Assembly: GCF_019059575.1 (NCBI RefSeq)
Contig: NW_024881584.1
Coordinates: 337,501 to 401,500 of the forward strand
Origin: Amphibalanus amphitrite
Taxonomy: Eukaryota > Arthropoda > Thecostraca > Balanomorpha > Balanidae
Direction: 5' to 3'
DNA length: 64,000 nucleotides
How positions within the stretch are numbered: the stretch's first letter is position 1; each line of letters starts with the position of its first letter. The position numbers and the translations under genes were made by a program. The notes beneath the pieces were generated by a model. It saw only the letters and a list, made by a program, of their open reading frames with translations. It had not been told where the DNA came from and searched no databases. Positions 1 through 9,260 of the stretch are shown here, in pieces.

Positions 1-405
1 GTCAGATCCTTTTGCAAGTGTCAATGTGACACCTCTAGCAGTGTCGGACACTTTTAACATTCCGCTTCAATAAATGGCAACACCTGTGAAGGCATCATAA
101 GGGTGTCAGATGCTTTTAAAAGAACATTTTTGACACCTTTTAGGGTGTTTGATACCTTAGAGTGTTTGATACCCGGATGGGTGTGGGTGTCGGACACCTA
201 TTAAGGTGTCATGCTGAATCCCATTAAGGTATATCTAAACGCTCGCATGCGAACGAACACTTGAAAGGGTGTCATCGTGGTGTTGTACACCTTAATGATT
301 CCCTAAACAGCATTTTTCAACACCAATCTGGGTGTTCGATGACACCTCCAATGGTGTCTGACACCCGTAAAACACCCCTGGGGAATAATTTTTTTTCTCA
401 GTGTA
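1..405. repeat. Palindrome-rich MITE fragment, cut by the window edge
   Basis: The stretch is built of many inverted GGTGTC / GACACC words, often as close palindromes. It ends with CTCAGTG followed by TA. An end of this kind next to TA fits a Tc1/mariner-type inverted repeat, but the left end lies outside the window, so the superfamily is inferred from one end only. Confidence 0.45.
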
Positions 406-407
406 TG

Positions 408-850
408 TTTATATGAGTTCCGTGCACAGAAGCGCAGTTCAATTGTCCCCCATTGACTTACCTGTAATAGAAAAATCGCGAAATCAACAGAACCTTAGGT
501 CAGTGATATTGAAATTCCGAGGTAGATGTACTCTACGTATATACTGTTGCTCTTATCAATCGCTGCGCGTTATAAACCGATTGTTCAGTCTGTGTAGCTA
601 TGACAGGCACTATAACTTTTCCTAAGGTAAGGTCACTTGGACGTAACCTGATGACCTAACCTTGAGTGACCTAAGTCTGAAAGTTACGCAGCATGTGTGA
701 AAAAGATGTATGAAAAGGTGTGCCAAAAAACGGCGGCGCTACACAACGCCGTTTTCCAGATAGTTACATAGTAAATCCACACGGGGTGTCCATTGTCCAA
801 GCATCCCCACCGCCCGGCGCGGACAATTTTTTTGCACGTGCAGAGCGCAC
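408..850. repeat. Decayed fragment of the AGGTCA-rich repeat class
   Basis: Words such as CCCATTGACTTA, ATCGCTG and a terminal GCCCGGCGCG match the right halves of the copies that end near 16152, 42685 and 50725. The order of the words is the same, but the copy is diverged and its ends are not clear. Confidence 0.45.
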
Positions 851-1534
851 CTTTGAGGTCCACCAGGAGATGGATATGCTCATAACTATGGTGGAATGCA
901 TTCTGGGTGGCCTGTGTAAATTTGGCACTTTGAGCTTGCCAGCACTACCCGCCCTACCCGCATATGTGGCACAGAGTGCAACATCAAAAGGTTTGCACGT
1001 GCACAGCACGTGCACCGTGTTCCCCAGCACACCTATTTGTACAGCACCTTAAAGCGCGTGTCCAGTAGTGTCAGTGTGCCAAATTTGGTTTGCCTAGGTC
1101 AAGTTTCTCCGGAATCGGAGGATGCCTCCTCAAAACATGTTTTTCGCCCCTAGCGCGTGCATTCTGCACCCCCTGATGCCGAGCATACCATATGTTAGTG
1201 GTCGAACACTGGAACATGTGACCTGTGAATTTGGCACCTGTGCTGCCCTTCGTTTGATTTGGAGCGTCGCTTAAAGATTTTTGCCCTTTGTAAGTTTGTC
1301 GGCACGTGGCACGCGCCATGTGACACCGGGTGACCTGTGACATGCATCATCACCTTCCTCAAGGCATTACGCGTCGAACGGTACCACCAGCATCTTGATC
1401 CGATCATCCGTTTAGACGCAATTTCAATTGTATTGGCTCGATGACCTTTCTCAGCACGGTTTTTTTGGCAACGTAAAATGGCGCCTTGTCGGCTTCACCT
1501 GAATGGAGGTGGTTGCTGGTCCAGTTTATTTATA
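851..1534. other. No gene recognised
   Basis: The open frames here are short and overlap on both strands. GTGCCAAATTTGG-like words recur, so this may be old repeat sequence. I see no coding or RNA signal. Confidence 0.4.
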
Positions 1535-2102
1535 CGTCCGTGCTTCATATACGATCAACCTTCACTACCTTGAGGTCTGTTTTGCTGTTAGACAGCTGTA
1601 AGGTCATGTGACGTCATCAAAGGTCACCAAAGGTTTTTTGCCAATAACTCCGTACAGGAACAAGATACAGCCGCGCGGATGGTCTCATTGTGTTCAGCCC
1701 GTCAAGACGCATCGAATGATATACATGATGACCTCGAGGTCACGTGAGCTGAGGTCAACCTTTGACCTTGACCTTTCGAGGTCAACATATATATCATTCG
1801 ATGCGGATTGACGAGAGAATCACGATGATGCCCTTAGTTTGTTCCTATCTTGACTAATTCGAAAGTTATTCGAGAAAAACTCTCCATATCTAGCGCCGCC
1901 ATTTTGACTTTTTCGACCCCTGTGACGTCATCGTTGACCTGACCTGAAAATGACCTTAGTAAAAATTGTAGACCTTGTCCGTGCGTATCCGATGCCGTTT
2001 ACCGCTTGTCGCTATCTTGCTTCGTTCTCGAGATCTCAGGGGGGGCGGTCATCCGCCCCCCCGTCGGTGCGAAGTTGGCGCAGACCCCCGTCGGTGCGCG
2101 GG
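1535..2102. mobile_element. TTAA-class element, right part
   Basis: The inner sequence is nearly the same as 47838-48340 of the complete copy 47411-48407. It then has a G-run/C-run hairpin and ends GCGCGGG at a TTAA (2103-2106). The last 50 to 60 bp outside the hairpin differ completely from the 47411-48407 copy. The left end could not be fixed. Confidence 0.6.
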
Positions 2103-2106
2103 TTAA

Positions 2107-2415
2107 GAAAGTGACATTTATGTTGCCAGCATCGTGTTCCTCTCGTCTAACTAGACGCGTCGAATGATCTATAATTTAACCTTGAAAGGTCATTTTGAAA
2201 AGTTGACTTTAGGTCGAGGTCATGACATGACCAGAAAGGGTCTTGCTGCATAACAGTCAATTCGTATCGTCAAGCTGAACACATCTATGGTGTTTTCATG
2301 TCTCTATCAAAAGTTACTGCCAAAAAACTGCTGGGGACCTTTCATGACCTGATATGACCTCATGAACATATGGAGAGGTCACGAGTGCCATTTTCGGTTC
2401 AGATTGTCAAGTTTA
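2107..2415. repeat. Left half of an older AGGTCA-rich repeat, split by the BEL insertion
   Basis: The words GCATCGTGTTCCTCTCGTC and TTTACCT match the inner parts of the copies 41528-42685 and 49557-50725 in the same order. The matching right half resumes at 15600, on the other side of the BEL element. Confidence 0.65.
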
Positions 2416-2420
2416 CCTGT

Positions 2421-2663
2421 TGTTGCGAACGAATCGAATCCGATCCGATCGACCGGTAAAGTTACGAATAAGCAAAATCCGAATAATACGGAAGTCGAAT
2501 TAAACTTGTTCCGAATCGATCAATCTATATTGTTCGCCATTTTTCCTTCTAATTTCAACGAGTTCATTCACACGACAACAATAGCACCGACGAAATTCCG
2601 ACTGCGTGAAAATATGCAAAATGGCGCGTGCCATAACACACTGGAGCCGCTACGGCGGCGACA
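2421..2663 (-). repeat. BEL LTR (3' LTR in element orientation)
   Basis: A 243-bp sequence starting TGTTGCGAAC and ending GGCGGCGACA on the plus strand. It matches 15352-15594 without a difference that I could see. It is flanked on the outside by CCTGT. Confidence 0.95.
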
Positions 2664-2685
2664 TCCTCCCCCCCAAGAGTGACCC
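2664..2685 (-). other. Polypurine tract of the BEL element
   Basis: On the minus strand a run of G with two A residues (GGGGGGGAGGA) lies directly against the 3' LTR. This is where a polypurine tract is expected for plus-strand priming. Confidence 0.6.
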
Positions 2686-2743
2686 GCTATCACCCTTGGC
2701 ACCATGCCCATCGATACACACTGGGCAGAGCGCAGTTGCACCA

Positions 2744-3276
2744 CTAATCACCATCATCATCGCTCCCCTCGAGGAGACACACTTTGCTAGCAGGACGGCG
2801 GAGACGTCCCCTAGCGGTCACTATATCCACAGAACGGACACGACCATCGGGTCCAGGGTACACCTGAGCGACTCGAGCCAGCGGCCACAATCCCTTTGGC
2901 GTGTCGTCGCCGGCTAGCAGCACCAAGTCTCCGACGCGCAGGTTCCGAACGTCTGACGTCCATTTGGTGCGCTGAACGAGGGTGGGGACGTATTCCCTGA
3001 GCCATCTTCGCCAGAACTGTGTGGCTATGGCTCGTGCTTGCCGCCAGTGACTCCTGACGTTCATTCGTGATGAGTCACTGAGCTGAGACGGCAGGAGACA
3101 CGCCGGTCTGCCGAGAAGGATGTGACTGGGAGTGAGCGCTTCAAAGTCACTGGCCTCTGAGCCGACGTGCGTCAAAGGTCGACTGTTGATGACTGCCTCT
3201 ACTTCTGCGGTAGCGGTCAGTAGAGCTTCTTCATGAACGATGAAGTTTCCAAGGACTACTCGGAGTGCTCGTTTCA
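2744..3276 (-). CDS. BEL integrase, C-terminal region
   Basis: The encoded protein contains EAVINSRPLTHVGSE, then HWRQARAIATQFWRRW, then VGDLVLLAGDD. This series is typical of the end of the BEL/Pao integrase. It lies on the left side of the foldback insertion that starts at 3283. Confidence 0.9.
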
Positions 3277-3282
3277 CGGTTG

Positions 3283-5076
3283 GGGCATTCCACGTCAAAT
3301 CAAACACCGAAATCCGTCATCCCCTTCGATTTTTCTGAAAATTTGTAGGCAGACTGGGCATGGTTCAAAACTGAGTTACGTATAATATTTTCAGAATTTG
3401 ATAACGTATCGCTGAGATATAGGTCATCGAATATAGCGAAAAATGCCACACATCAATTTTTTAAATGGCTATAACTCTGGTTCCTTCTCTGATATCAAAA
3501 TGATATTAACAGGGTCTTATAGGCAATTGATAAGGCTTTGATTTTTAATTATAAAATTAAATTGAAGTGACCTTGAAATGCATTTGACCTTGAATTAAAA
3601 CAGAAAAATTTAAATAGCAAAAAACACGTCACCTTCGATTTGGGTAATTTTTACATATTATGTCCGTCACAATGTTCTTAACCATCTGTGAAAAAATTGG
3701 AGTGGGCCATTCATAACTTTCGCGGCAAACGCCGTTTTCATGCATCAACATCACGCAACCGCGCGTGACCTTGAAAGACAGAGTCAAGACATGCTTGCTT
3801 GTGTACACTTTCTGAAATGAATGATTGCTGATTAGTGATATCACAAACTCTGCGAGAATGGAAATGCATAGTCATCGTAGTCAAGCATTCACGTTCCATA
3901 GTAAAAGTGTCTCAGGCAAACGGTATTTTGCGGTGAATTTTGAGCCGTGTGGAAATGCATCATGAAGTAAATTCAACGAAAACATTATCACGCTACGATA
4001 TTTTCACGTCTTTTGATCTGCACTATACGAAAGAACATACATTTTTTAGTATGTATGGGGAATTTCTAGTTAATCCAATAATAAATATGGCAGTTAGAGG
4101 CCTGCTAAGAGTAACATGTCGCCGGCTGAGGCGGGCTCGGCCGATGCGGGAAACGCAGCAATCACAATTTTGTGTTTACACGTTCATATTTCAATTGTTT
4201 ACCAACCGATTTTCAAAATTCTTTCACCATAAGATTGCCTGTACATTTCTTAGTCTTCTCACAAAATTTGACGCGAATCGAAAGTAATCAGCGGTAGGGA
4301 GCGCGATGTAAAGACGGAACCGTTCCGTTCCGTCCCGGCACAGTCTACAATTCAGGCGGCGCGTAGCGGTCGGCGCCGGCTGCCGAGCCGCCGCGTTGCT
4401 GCGGCGACAGGATGTTCACTTTACACCGCTATTACTAGAACATTTGTGAACCGATTTTCTTATTGCTTGCACGATGAGATGCCCAATTCAATTCTTGACA
4501 GGTAGCCATAATTAATTTCGCATCAATCTTATGAGATATTGGCGAAAAACAGGAGGGGTGGGCGAAATTCGTTCTTCCCCCTCCACTGCGCGTGCTAACA
4601 TACGTTTGCATATGTGCAATTTTCTTCAAAACTTATGAATGGCCCACTCTAATTTTTTCACAGGTTGTTAAGAATATAGTAGGCAATAAAATATATGAAA
4701 ATGAGCCAAATCGAAGGTGACGTGTTTTTTGCTATTTCAATATTTGTGCTTAAGAACAGAGTTAAGCAAATTTCAAGGTCATATATTTAAGTTAGTGCAA
4801 TTCTAAACAAATGCTTAAGAAATTACCTAAACAGTAAGGTTTATTTCATTCAAATCAAACAAGTACAACCAAAGTTATGGTCGTTCAAAAATATAAAGAT
4901 GCAACATTTTGTAAAAATTTGATGCCCTATATTTAGAAGACCTGTGGTCAGAATGTGCAAAAAACATCAATGTAATGTCCGGGGCCACACAGGAACTCGC
5001 TCACAAATTTATAATGAAATCGCTGATGGTAAGGTGCAAAACAGCCGATTTTTGTTCGATTTGACGTGGAATGCCC
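3283..5076. mobile_element. Foldback DNA transposon inside the BEL integrase region, superfamily unknown
   Basis: The ends are inverted repeats starting GGGCATTCCACGTCAAATC (one later mismatch, A or G). CGGTTG stands at 3277-3282 and again at 5077-5082, a 6-bp (or 5-bp, given ambiguity) target duplication. The inverted similarity runs far inward: 3630-3720 pairs with 4640-4720 with few differences, and the outer arms pair more loosely, so the arms are several hundred bases long. The GC-rich middle (4115-4430) has no transposase-like frame, so the element is non-autonomous. The 6-bp duplication does not fit the common TA, TTA, TTAA or 8-bp classes. Confidence 0.85.
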
Positions 5077-5082
5077 CGGTTG

Positions 5083-5599
5083 CTACCATTCGCTCCCAGA
5101 TACCTCCCATATGGCATGTGGTGGGAGGATTGAAAAACCAGCGGATGTTGTCTTGGGCGAGCCGATCACTGATGCAGCCTTGATTTAAGTCGGTTAGAAG
5201 ACGTCGGAGTTCAGCTTCCCCTCGGCGGAAGTTGGTTCCGTTATCCGAGTACACCGATGCTGGCCTACCGCGACGAGCGACGAAACGCTGGAAGGCCATG
5301 AGGAACGATTCGGTGCTTAAAGATGTCGATATTTCGAGGTGGACTGCTCTGGTAGACATACATGTCACCAGCAGACAGTATCGCTTCTCCGTCTTCCTGC
5401 CTACTTTGGTGAGTATCGGGCCGAAGTAATCGATGCCGACGTTGCAGAATGGGTGTGTCACAGCTAAGCGCGCTTTCGGAAGCGCAGCCATTCTTGGCGT
5501 TTGAGGCTGGGCTCGTCTTCGTCGACAGAGCGGGCAGGCTGACAGGATCTTCCGCACTGTCGCCCGTGCCCTGGGGATCCAGTACAGCTGTCTGGCTTC
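5083..5599 (-). CDS. BEL integrase, zinc-binding and catalytic core region
   Basis: The encoded segment has the CPLC zinc-type pair, GIDYFGPI with the first catalytic Asp, YSDNGTNF with the second, and ends near HMGGIWERM at the foldback insertion. It lies between the foldback element and the LINE. Confidence 0.9.
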
Positions 5600-8500
5600 A
5601 TTGTATTCTTGTATTCTTGTATTTGTAATAGCCGACTACAGGCCTTGCAGCCCATTTACAGTAGCAGTCACGATTAAAATAGGTGACGCAGCACATGCAC
5701 ATTGCACATTACAATGAATACTGCACATTACATGTACGTCCCCTGAGAGCGAGCAAACTCTCGGATGTCCGATAAAACGGAACCCGATGATGCCAACATG
5801 TCAGCAGTGGGTGTATGCTGCAAGAAGCGATTACAAAGTGCAGGGATACGGACAGTGAACCCTGACTTCACAGTATTCACACGACCGAACGGTACATGGA
5901 ACAGCCCTGTCTGTCGAGAGCGTCTGTTGGGGACTGCTAGGCCAAAGACTGCCAACAGGTAGGGACAGTCGATCCTACTGCGATACACGTTGAGTAGGAA
6001 AGAAAGGTCGGCCTGTACAAAGCGGGACTTAATCGAGCACAGACCAAAGCGGTTCAAGAGGCGCACGTAATCGAGACTGGAGTCATCTCCATCCGAATTC
6101 GATGCCAGCCACATCAAAAAACGATGCTGCATTCGCTCAAGTCGCACAAGGTGGGTTTTTGCTGCGCCGCTCCAAATAACGCTGCCGTACTCAGCAATCG
6201 AGCGAACGTGAGCCTTGTAGGCGGCAAGCAGCGCAGTTCGATTGAATTTGACCCGCCGGGGACATCGAGGCAACTGCACACTGCGCATTATTAGGCCTAA
6301 CATCTTATTACATTTCCGTATGGTGGCGTCAACATGCTGCGCAAATGTAAGCTTAGCGTCCAAAAGGATCCCTAAATCGCGTACCTCTTGACAACGAGTG
6401 AGCTCGTGACCATTCACACTGTAGGTCGACTGAATGGGAGATGTCCTGAGGGTGAAAGTGATCGTCTGACATTTAACCGGATTGAGTTTTAGCTTCCATG
6501 TTTTACACCAGTTATGAAGATTGTCTAAGTCAGCCTGAAGTAGAGCGACATCATCATCGGACCCCACTCGGTGGAACAGTTTCACATCATCTGCATATAA
6601 CAGGCAACCAGTCTTCATACACTTCGGAATATCAGCGACGAAGCACGCGAACAACAAAGGGCCCAAAATACTGCCTTCGGGCACGCCGGACTGGACAGCA
6701 GTCCACGCTGAATGCTTGCCATTCAATACGACGCGCTGCATGCGATCACTGAGGTAGGATGTAAGCCAGGAGTGAGCAGTTCCGGTGATATGAAAGGATG
6801 AGCGGAGTTTGTGTAGAAGTAGGACATGGTTTACAGACGTGAATGCGGACGAAAAGTCAGTGTAAATGGCGTCTGTCTGTTTACCTTTGGAAATGGAGGA
6901 CCAGCAATGATCAAGGAAGCAGGACAGGTTAGTGACACATGAGCGGCCTGGCAGGAATCCGTGTTGGTTGCCGGGGATGGCAGGGAGACAGGCCGGCAGA
7001 AGATTCTCCAAGACTATCTTCTCTAGGACCTTTGAGCAGATCGACAGCAAGGAAACGGGTCGGTAATTGTCTGGGATTTTCTTGGAACCTTTCTTGTGAA
7101 TGGCAACGACATTAGCCCGCCTCCAGTAGGATGGGAAGAATCCACAAGACACAGACATCTCACAAATAATTTCAAGAGGGACGGCTATCTCATCAGCACA
7201 TTCGCGCAATATGCGAGCGCTGAGGTCATCCGGACCGCAGGCCTTATGCGGGGACAGCTCCCGCAGTAACTGAGCCACCCGGCCGCGCGGCACAGTAAAG
7301 CGGTCAGTTCCAGGGGCACCGAGCACCGGCACAACCGGCAGTGCCTCGACAGTCGGGTCACTAAACTTACGGGCAAAACAAGCGTTCAGACAGTTGGCAC
7401 GCTCACTATCTCCCCTATATACACGGCCGTCACGTTCCAAGACAGGAGACACTTGTGCTGATGACTTAATGGCTTTTACAAACGACCAGTAACGTTTTGG
7501 GTTGTCTTTAAAGTCGTCAACAAGACTCAGTAGGTACTGACGGTATTTCGCGGCTGCTACCGATTTAAACTCTGCTCTCGCGGCAGAAAACTGATGTAAG
7601 TTCTCCAAGGATGGATCTGCTTTTTTACGGCGAAAAGCTTGTTCTTTTTCGCGGAGGAGATTCCTGACTGACCTATCAAACCAAGGCGGATACTTTGTCT
7701 TTAGTTCTACAGTCGGGATGTGATCGGAAATGGCAGCCAGGACAAAATCGTAAAACATCGAAACGGCACCATCCACGTCGCACCCACGCAAACAGTTCCA
7801 CGGCAAGAGACGTAGAGTAGTGCGGAGACCTACAAAGTCCGCCTGCTTGTAGTTGTAGGCTCTTGTTCTGGATACGCGCGGAGTGCGACCACAACTCACA
7901 GACAATGACGTCACTACCATTCGGTGATCTGAATCAAAAATGCCATCGACTGGCTCCGAGACTGCAGCCGTACCGTGTGTGAGAGCCAAGTCCAAGATAT
8001 TATCACCGCGCGTGGGAGACGTCACTGACTGGTGCACGTCACATTCAGCCAGAGTATCGAGGAAAGTTATTGCACGGGCGGTGCGCCTAAGTAAGACAGG
8101 CTCACGATTGGCAGACCATTTTATCTCGGGTAAGTTGAAGTCACCGATCATCACATAAGGAGCACTTAAATCACGCAGGTGACGGATGAGCTGAACCAGC
8201 TTATCGATGTCGGCGTCGACGTCCGGCGGGCGATAGACGACCACCAGAATGATGCGCCGCTCAGTGCCGAGCTGGACAGCCAGTGCCTCGCAGTCGGGCT
8301 CGAGGTCCGGCCGGTGGACAGGTGACAGGTTCGCTCGCACAGCGCAGGCGACACCTCCTCCTCTGCCGTCCCGGTCCCGCCGAAACCAGACGTAGTCGTC
8401 GAGTCCCAGCTGGAGCTCAGAGTCCGTCACGTGCGGCCCGAGCCATGTCTCGGTTAGACCGATGACGTTATGGCTGGCCAGCTCGGGGGCGTAGGAGCGC

Positions 8501-9260
8501 AGGGTGCCGAGCTTGTTGTTGATGCTGCACACGTTCTGGCAGCACAGTCGTAGTACGTTCTCTCTCTCAGAAGGACCTGGGTTCGGCTCGATATCACCGG
8601 AAGTGATCAGTTGCATGCGACACGACTGTAGGGTACCCGCCGTATTCGCATAATACGGGCATCTCGCCTTGAAGAAGCGGCCAGCTCGCCTGAGCATCAG
8701 AAATCGGCGAGTAGTCGTCAGAGCTGGCGTCTTCCAGCGCGGACCGATCACCATCGACCAGGTCAGATGCAGCGCCGGGGCCGAGTGAGTCTCAACAGCG
8801 GACGTACCAGCTGGAGTCTCAGTCAGCAGGTGCGGCGGCGCCGCCCTCTCCGTGAAGATACAGTCAGCGGTGGAGCCATCTATAAGGCTGCATAAGCTGA
8901 GATGCGCTGGCCACCAGTAGATGGTGCTGTAGCAGGTCACGTGACCAGGAGAGGTCGGGCTCAGCAGCTGACCGCGACATTTGAAAGCGCTTTCGTCGCA
9001 GAGCGGCAAAACTGGTGCGTCGGACCCAGCCAAAGTAGGGCAAAAATATCCATACCAGGTAAGTGTCACCACCCAAAACGCAACACTGTTCATTGTCGAG
9101 CCGCTTATCCACATCCTGGTCACATTCTAACACTCGCACTTGGTCTCCTTACAGCCAAAAAGGCAAAAAATCACGAGCACCTCAGACCCAATCCACCCAC
9201 CTCAACTCCCTACAACAACATCGTTTCCTCCATCCTGATGTTATGTGGACGCAGCGGCCG
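5600..9260 (-). mobile_element. Full-length L2/CR1-like LINE inserted in the BEL element
   Basis: A non-LTR retrotransposon on the minus strand. BEL similarity stops and resumes at about 5599 and 9261. The element has a short 5' leader, one long frame (5728-9123) and a 127-bp 3' tail that ends in short tandem units of the type AATACAAG. A tail of short tandem repeats instead of poly(A) is known in the CR1/L2 group. No target duplication was found. It is complete, and the frame is open. Confidence 0.9.
5728..9123 (-). CDS. LINE polyprotein: 2A-like peptide, AP endonuclease, reverse transcriptase
   Basis: The single frame has 1131 residues. An N-terminal part of about 170 residues starts with a hydrophobic stretch (residues 12-32) that resembles a signal peptide. 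Residues 175-184 read SGDIEPNPGP, the canonical 2A motif DxExNPGP, at which ribosomes skip the last Gly-Pro bond. An apurinic-type endonuclease follows (QN at 196, ETW near 225, YRPP at 297, GDFN at 327, SDH at 398). The reverse transcriptase has GVPEGSILGPLLF (813) and YADD (843-846). In CR1-type LINEs of sea urchins 2A peptides at this place are known; here 2A would release the N-terminal part from the EN-RT protein. A separate ORF1 was not seen. The start is the first in-frame Met; a later one is possible. No stop interrupts the frame, so the copy could be recent. Confidence 0.92.
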   Translation of the reverse strand: MTRMWISGSTMNSVAFWVVTLTWYGYFCPTLAGSDAPVLPLCDESAFKCRGQLLSPTSPGHVTCYSTIYWWPAHLSLCSLIDGSTADCIFTERAAPPHLLTETPAGTSAVETHSAPALHLTWSMVIGPRWKTPALTTTRRFLMLRRAGRFFKARCPYYANTAGTLQSCRMQLITSGDIEPNPGPSERENVLRLCCQNVCSINNKLGTLRSYAPELASHNVIGLTETWLGPHVTDSELQLGLDDYVWFRRDRDGRGGGVACAVRANLSPVHRPDLEPDCEALAVQLGTERRIILVVVYRPPDVDADIDKLVQLIRHLRDLSAPYVMIGDFNLPEIKWSANREPVLLRRTARAITFLDTLAECDVHQSVTSPTRGDNILDLALTHGTAAVSEPVDGIFDSDHRMVVTSLSVSCGRTPRVSRTRAYNYKQADFVGLRTTLRLLPWNCLRGCDVDGAVSMFYDFVLAAISDHIPTVELKTKYPPWFDRSVRNLLREKEQAFRRKKADPSLENLHQFSAARAEFKSVAAAKYRQYLLSLVDDFKDNPKRYWSFVKAIKSSAQVSPVLERDGRVYRGDSERANCLNACFARKFSDPTVEALPVVPVLGAPGTDRFTVPRGRVAQLLRELSPHKACGPDDLSARILRECADEIAVPLEIICEMSVSCGFFPSYWRRANVVAIHKKGSKKIPDNYRPVSLLSICSKVLEKIVLENLLPACLPAIPGNQHGFLPGRSCVTNLSCFLDHCWSSISKGKQTDAIYTDFSSAFTSVNHVLLLHKLRSSFHITGTAHSWLTSYLSDRMQRVVLNGKHSAWTAVQSGVPEGSILGPLLFACFVADIPKCMKTGCLLYADDVKLFHRVGSDDDVALLQADLDNLHNWCKTWKLKLNPVKCQTITFTLRTSPIQSTYSVNGHELTRCQEVRDLGILLDAKLTFAQHVDATIRKCNKMLGLIMRSVQLPRCPRRVKFNRTALLAAYKAHVRSIAEYGSVIWSGAAKTHLVRLERMQHRFLMWLASNSDGDDSSLDYVRLLNRFGLCSIKSRFVQADLSFLLNVYRSRIDCPYLLAVFGLAVPNRRSRQTGLFHVPFGRVNTVKSGFTVRIPALCNRFLQHTPTADMLASSGSVLSDIREFARSQGTYM

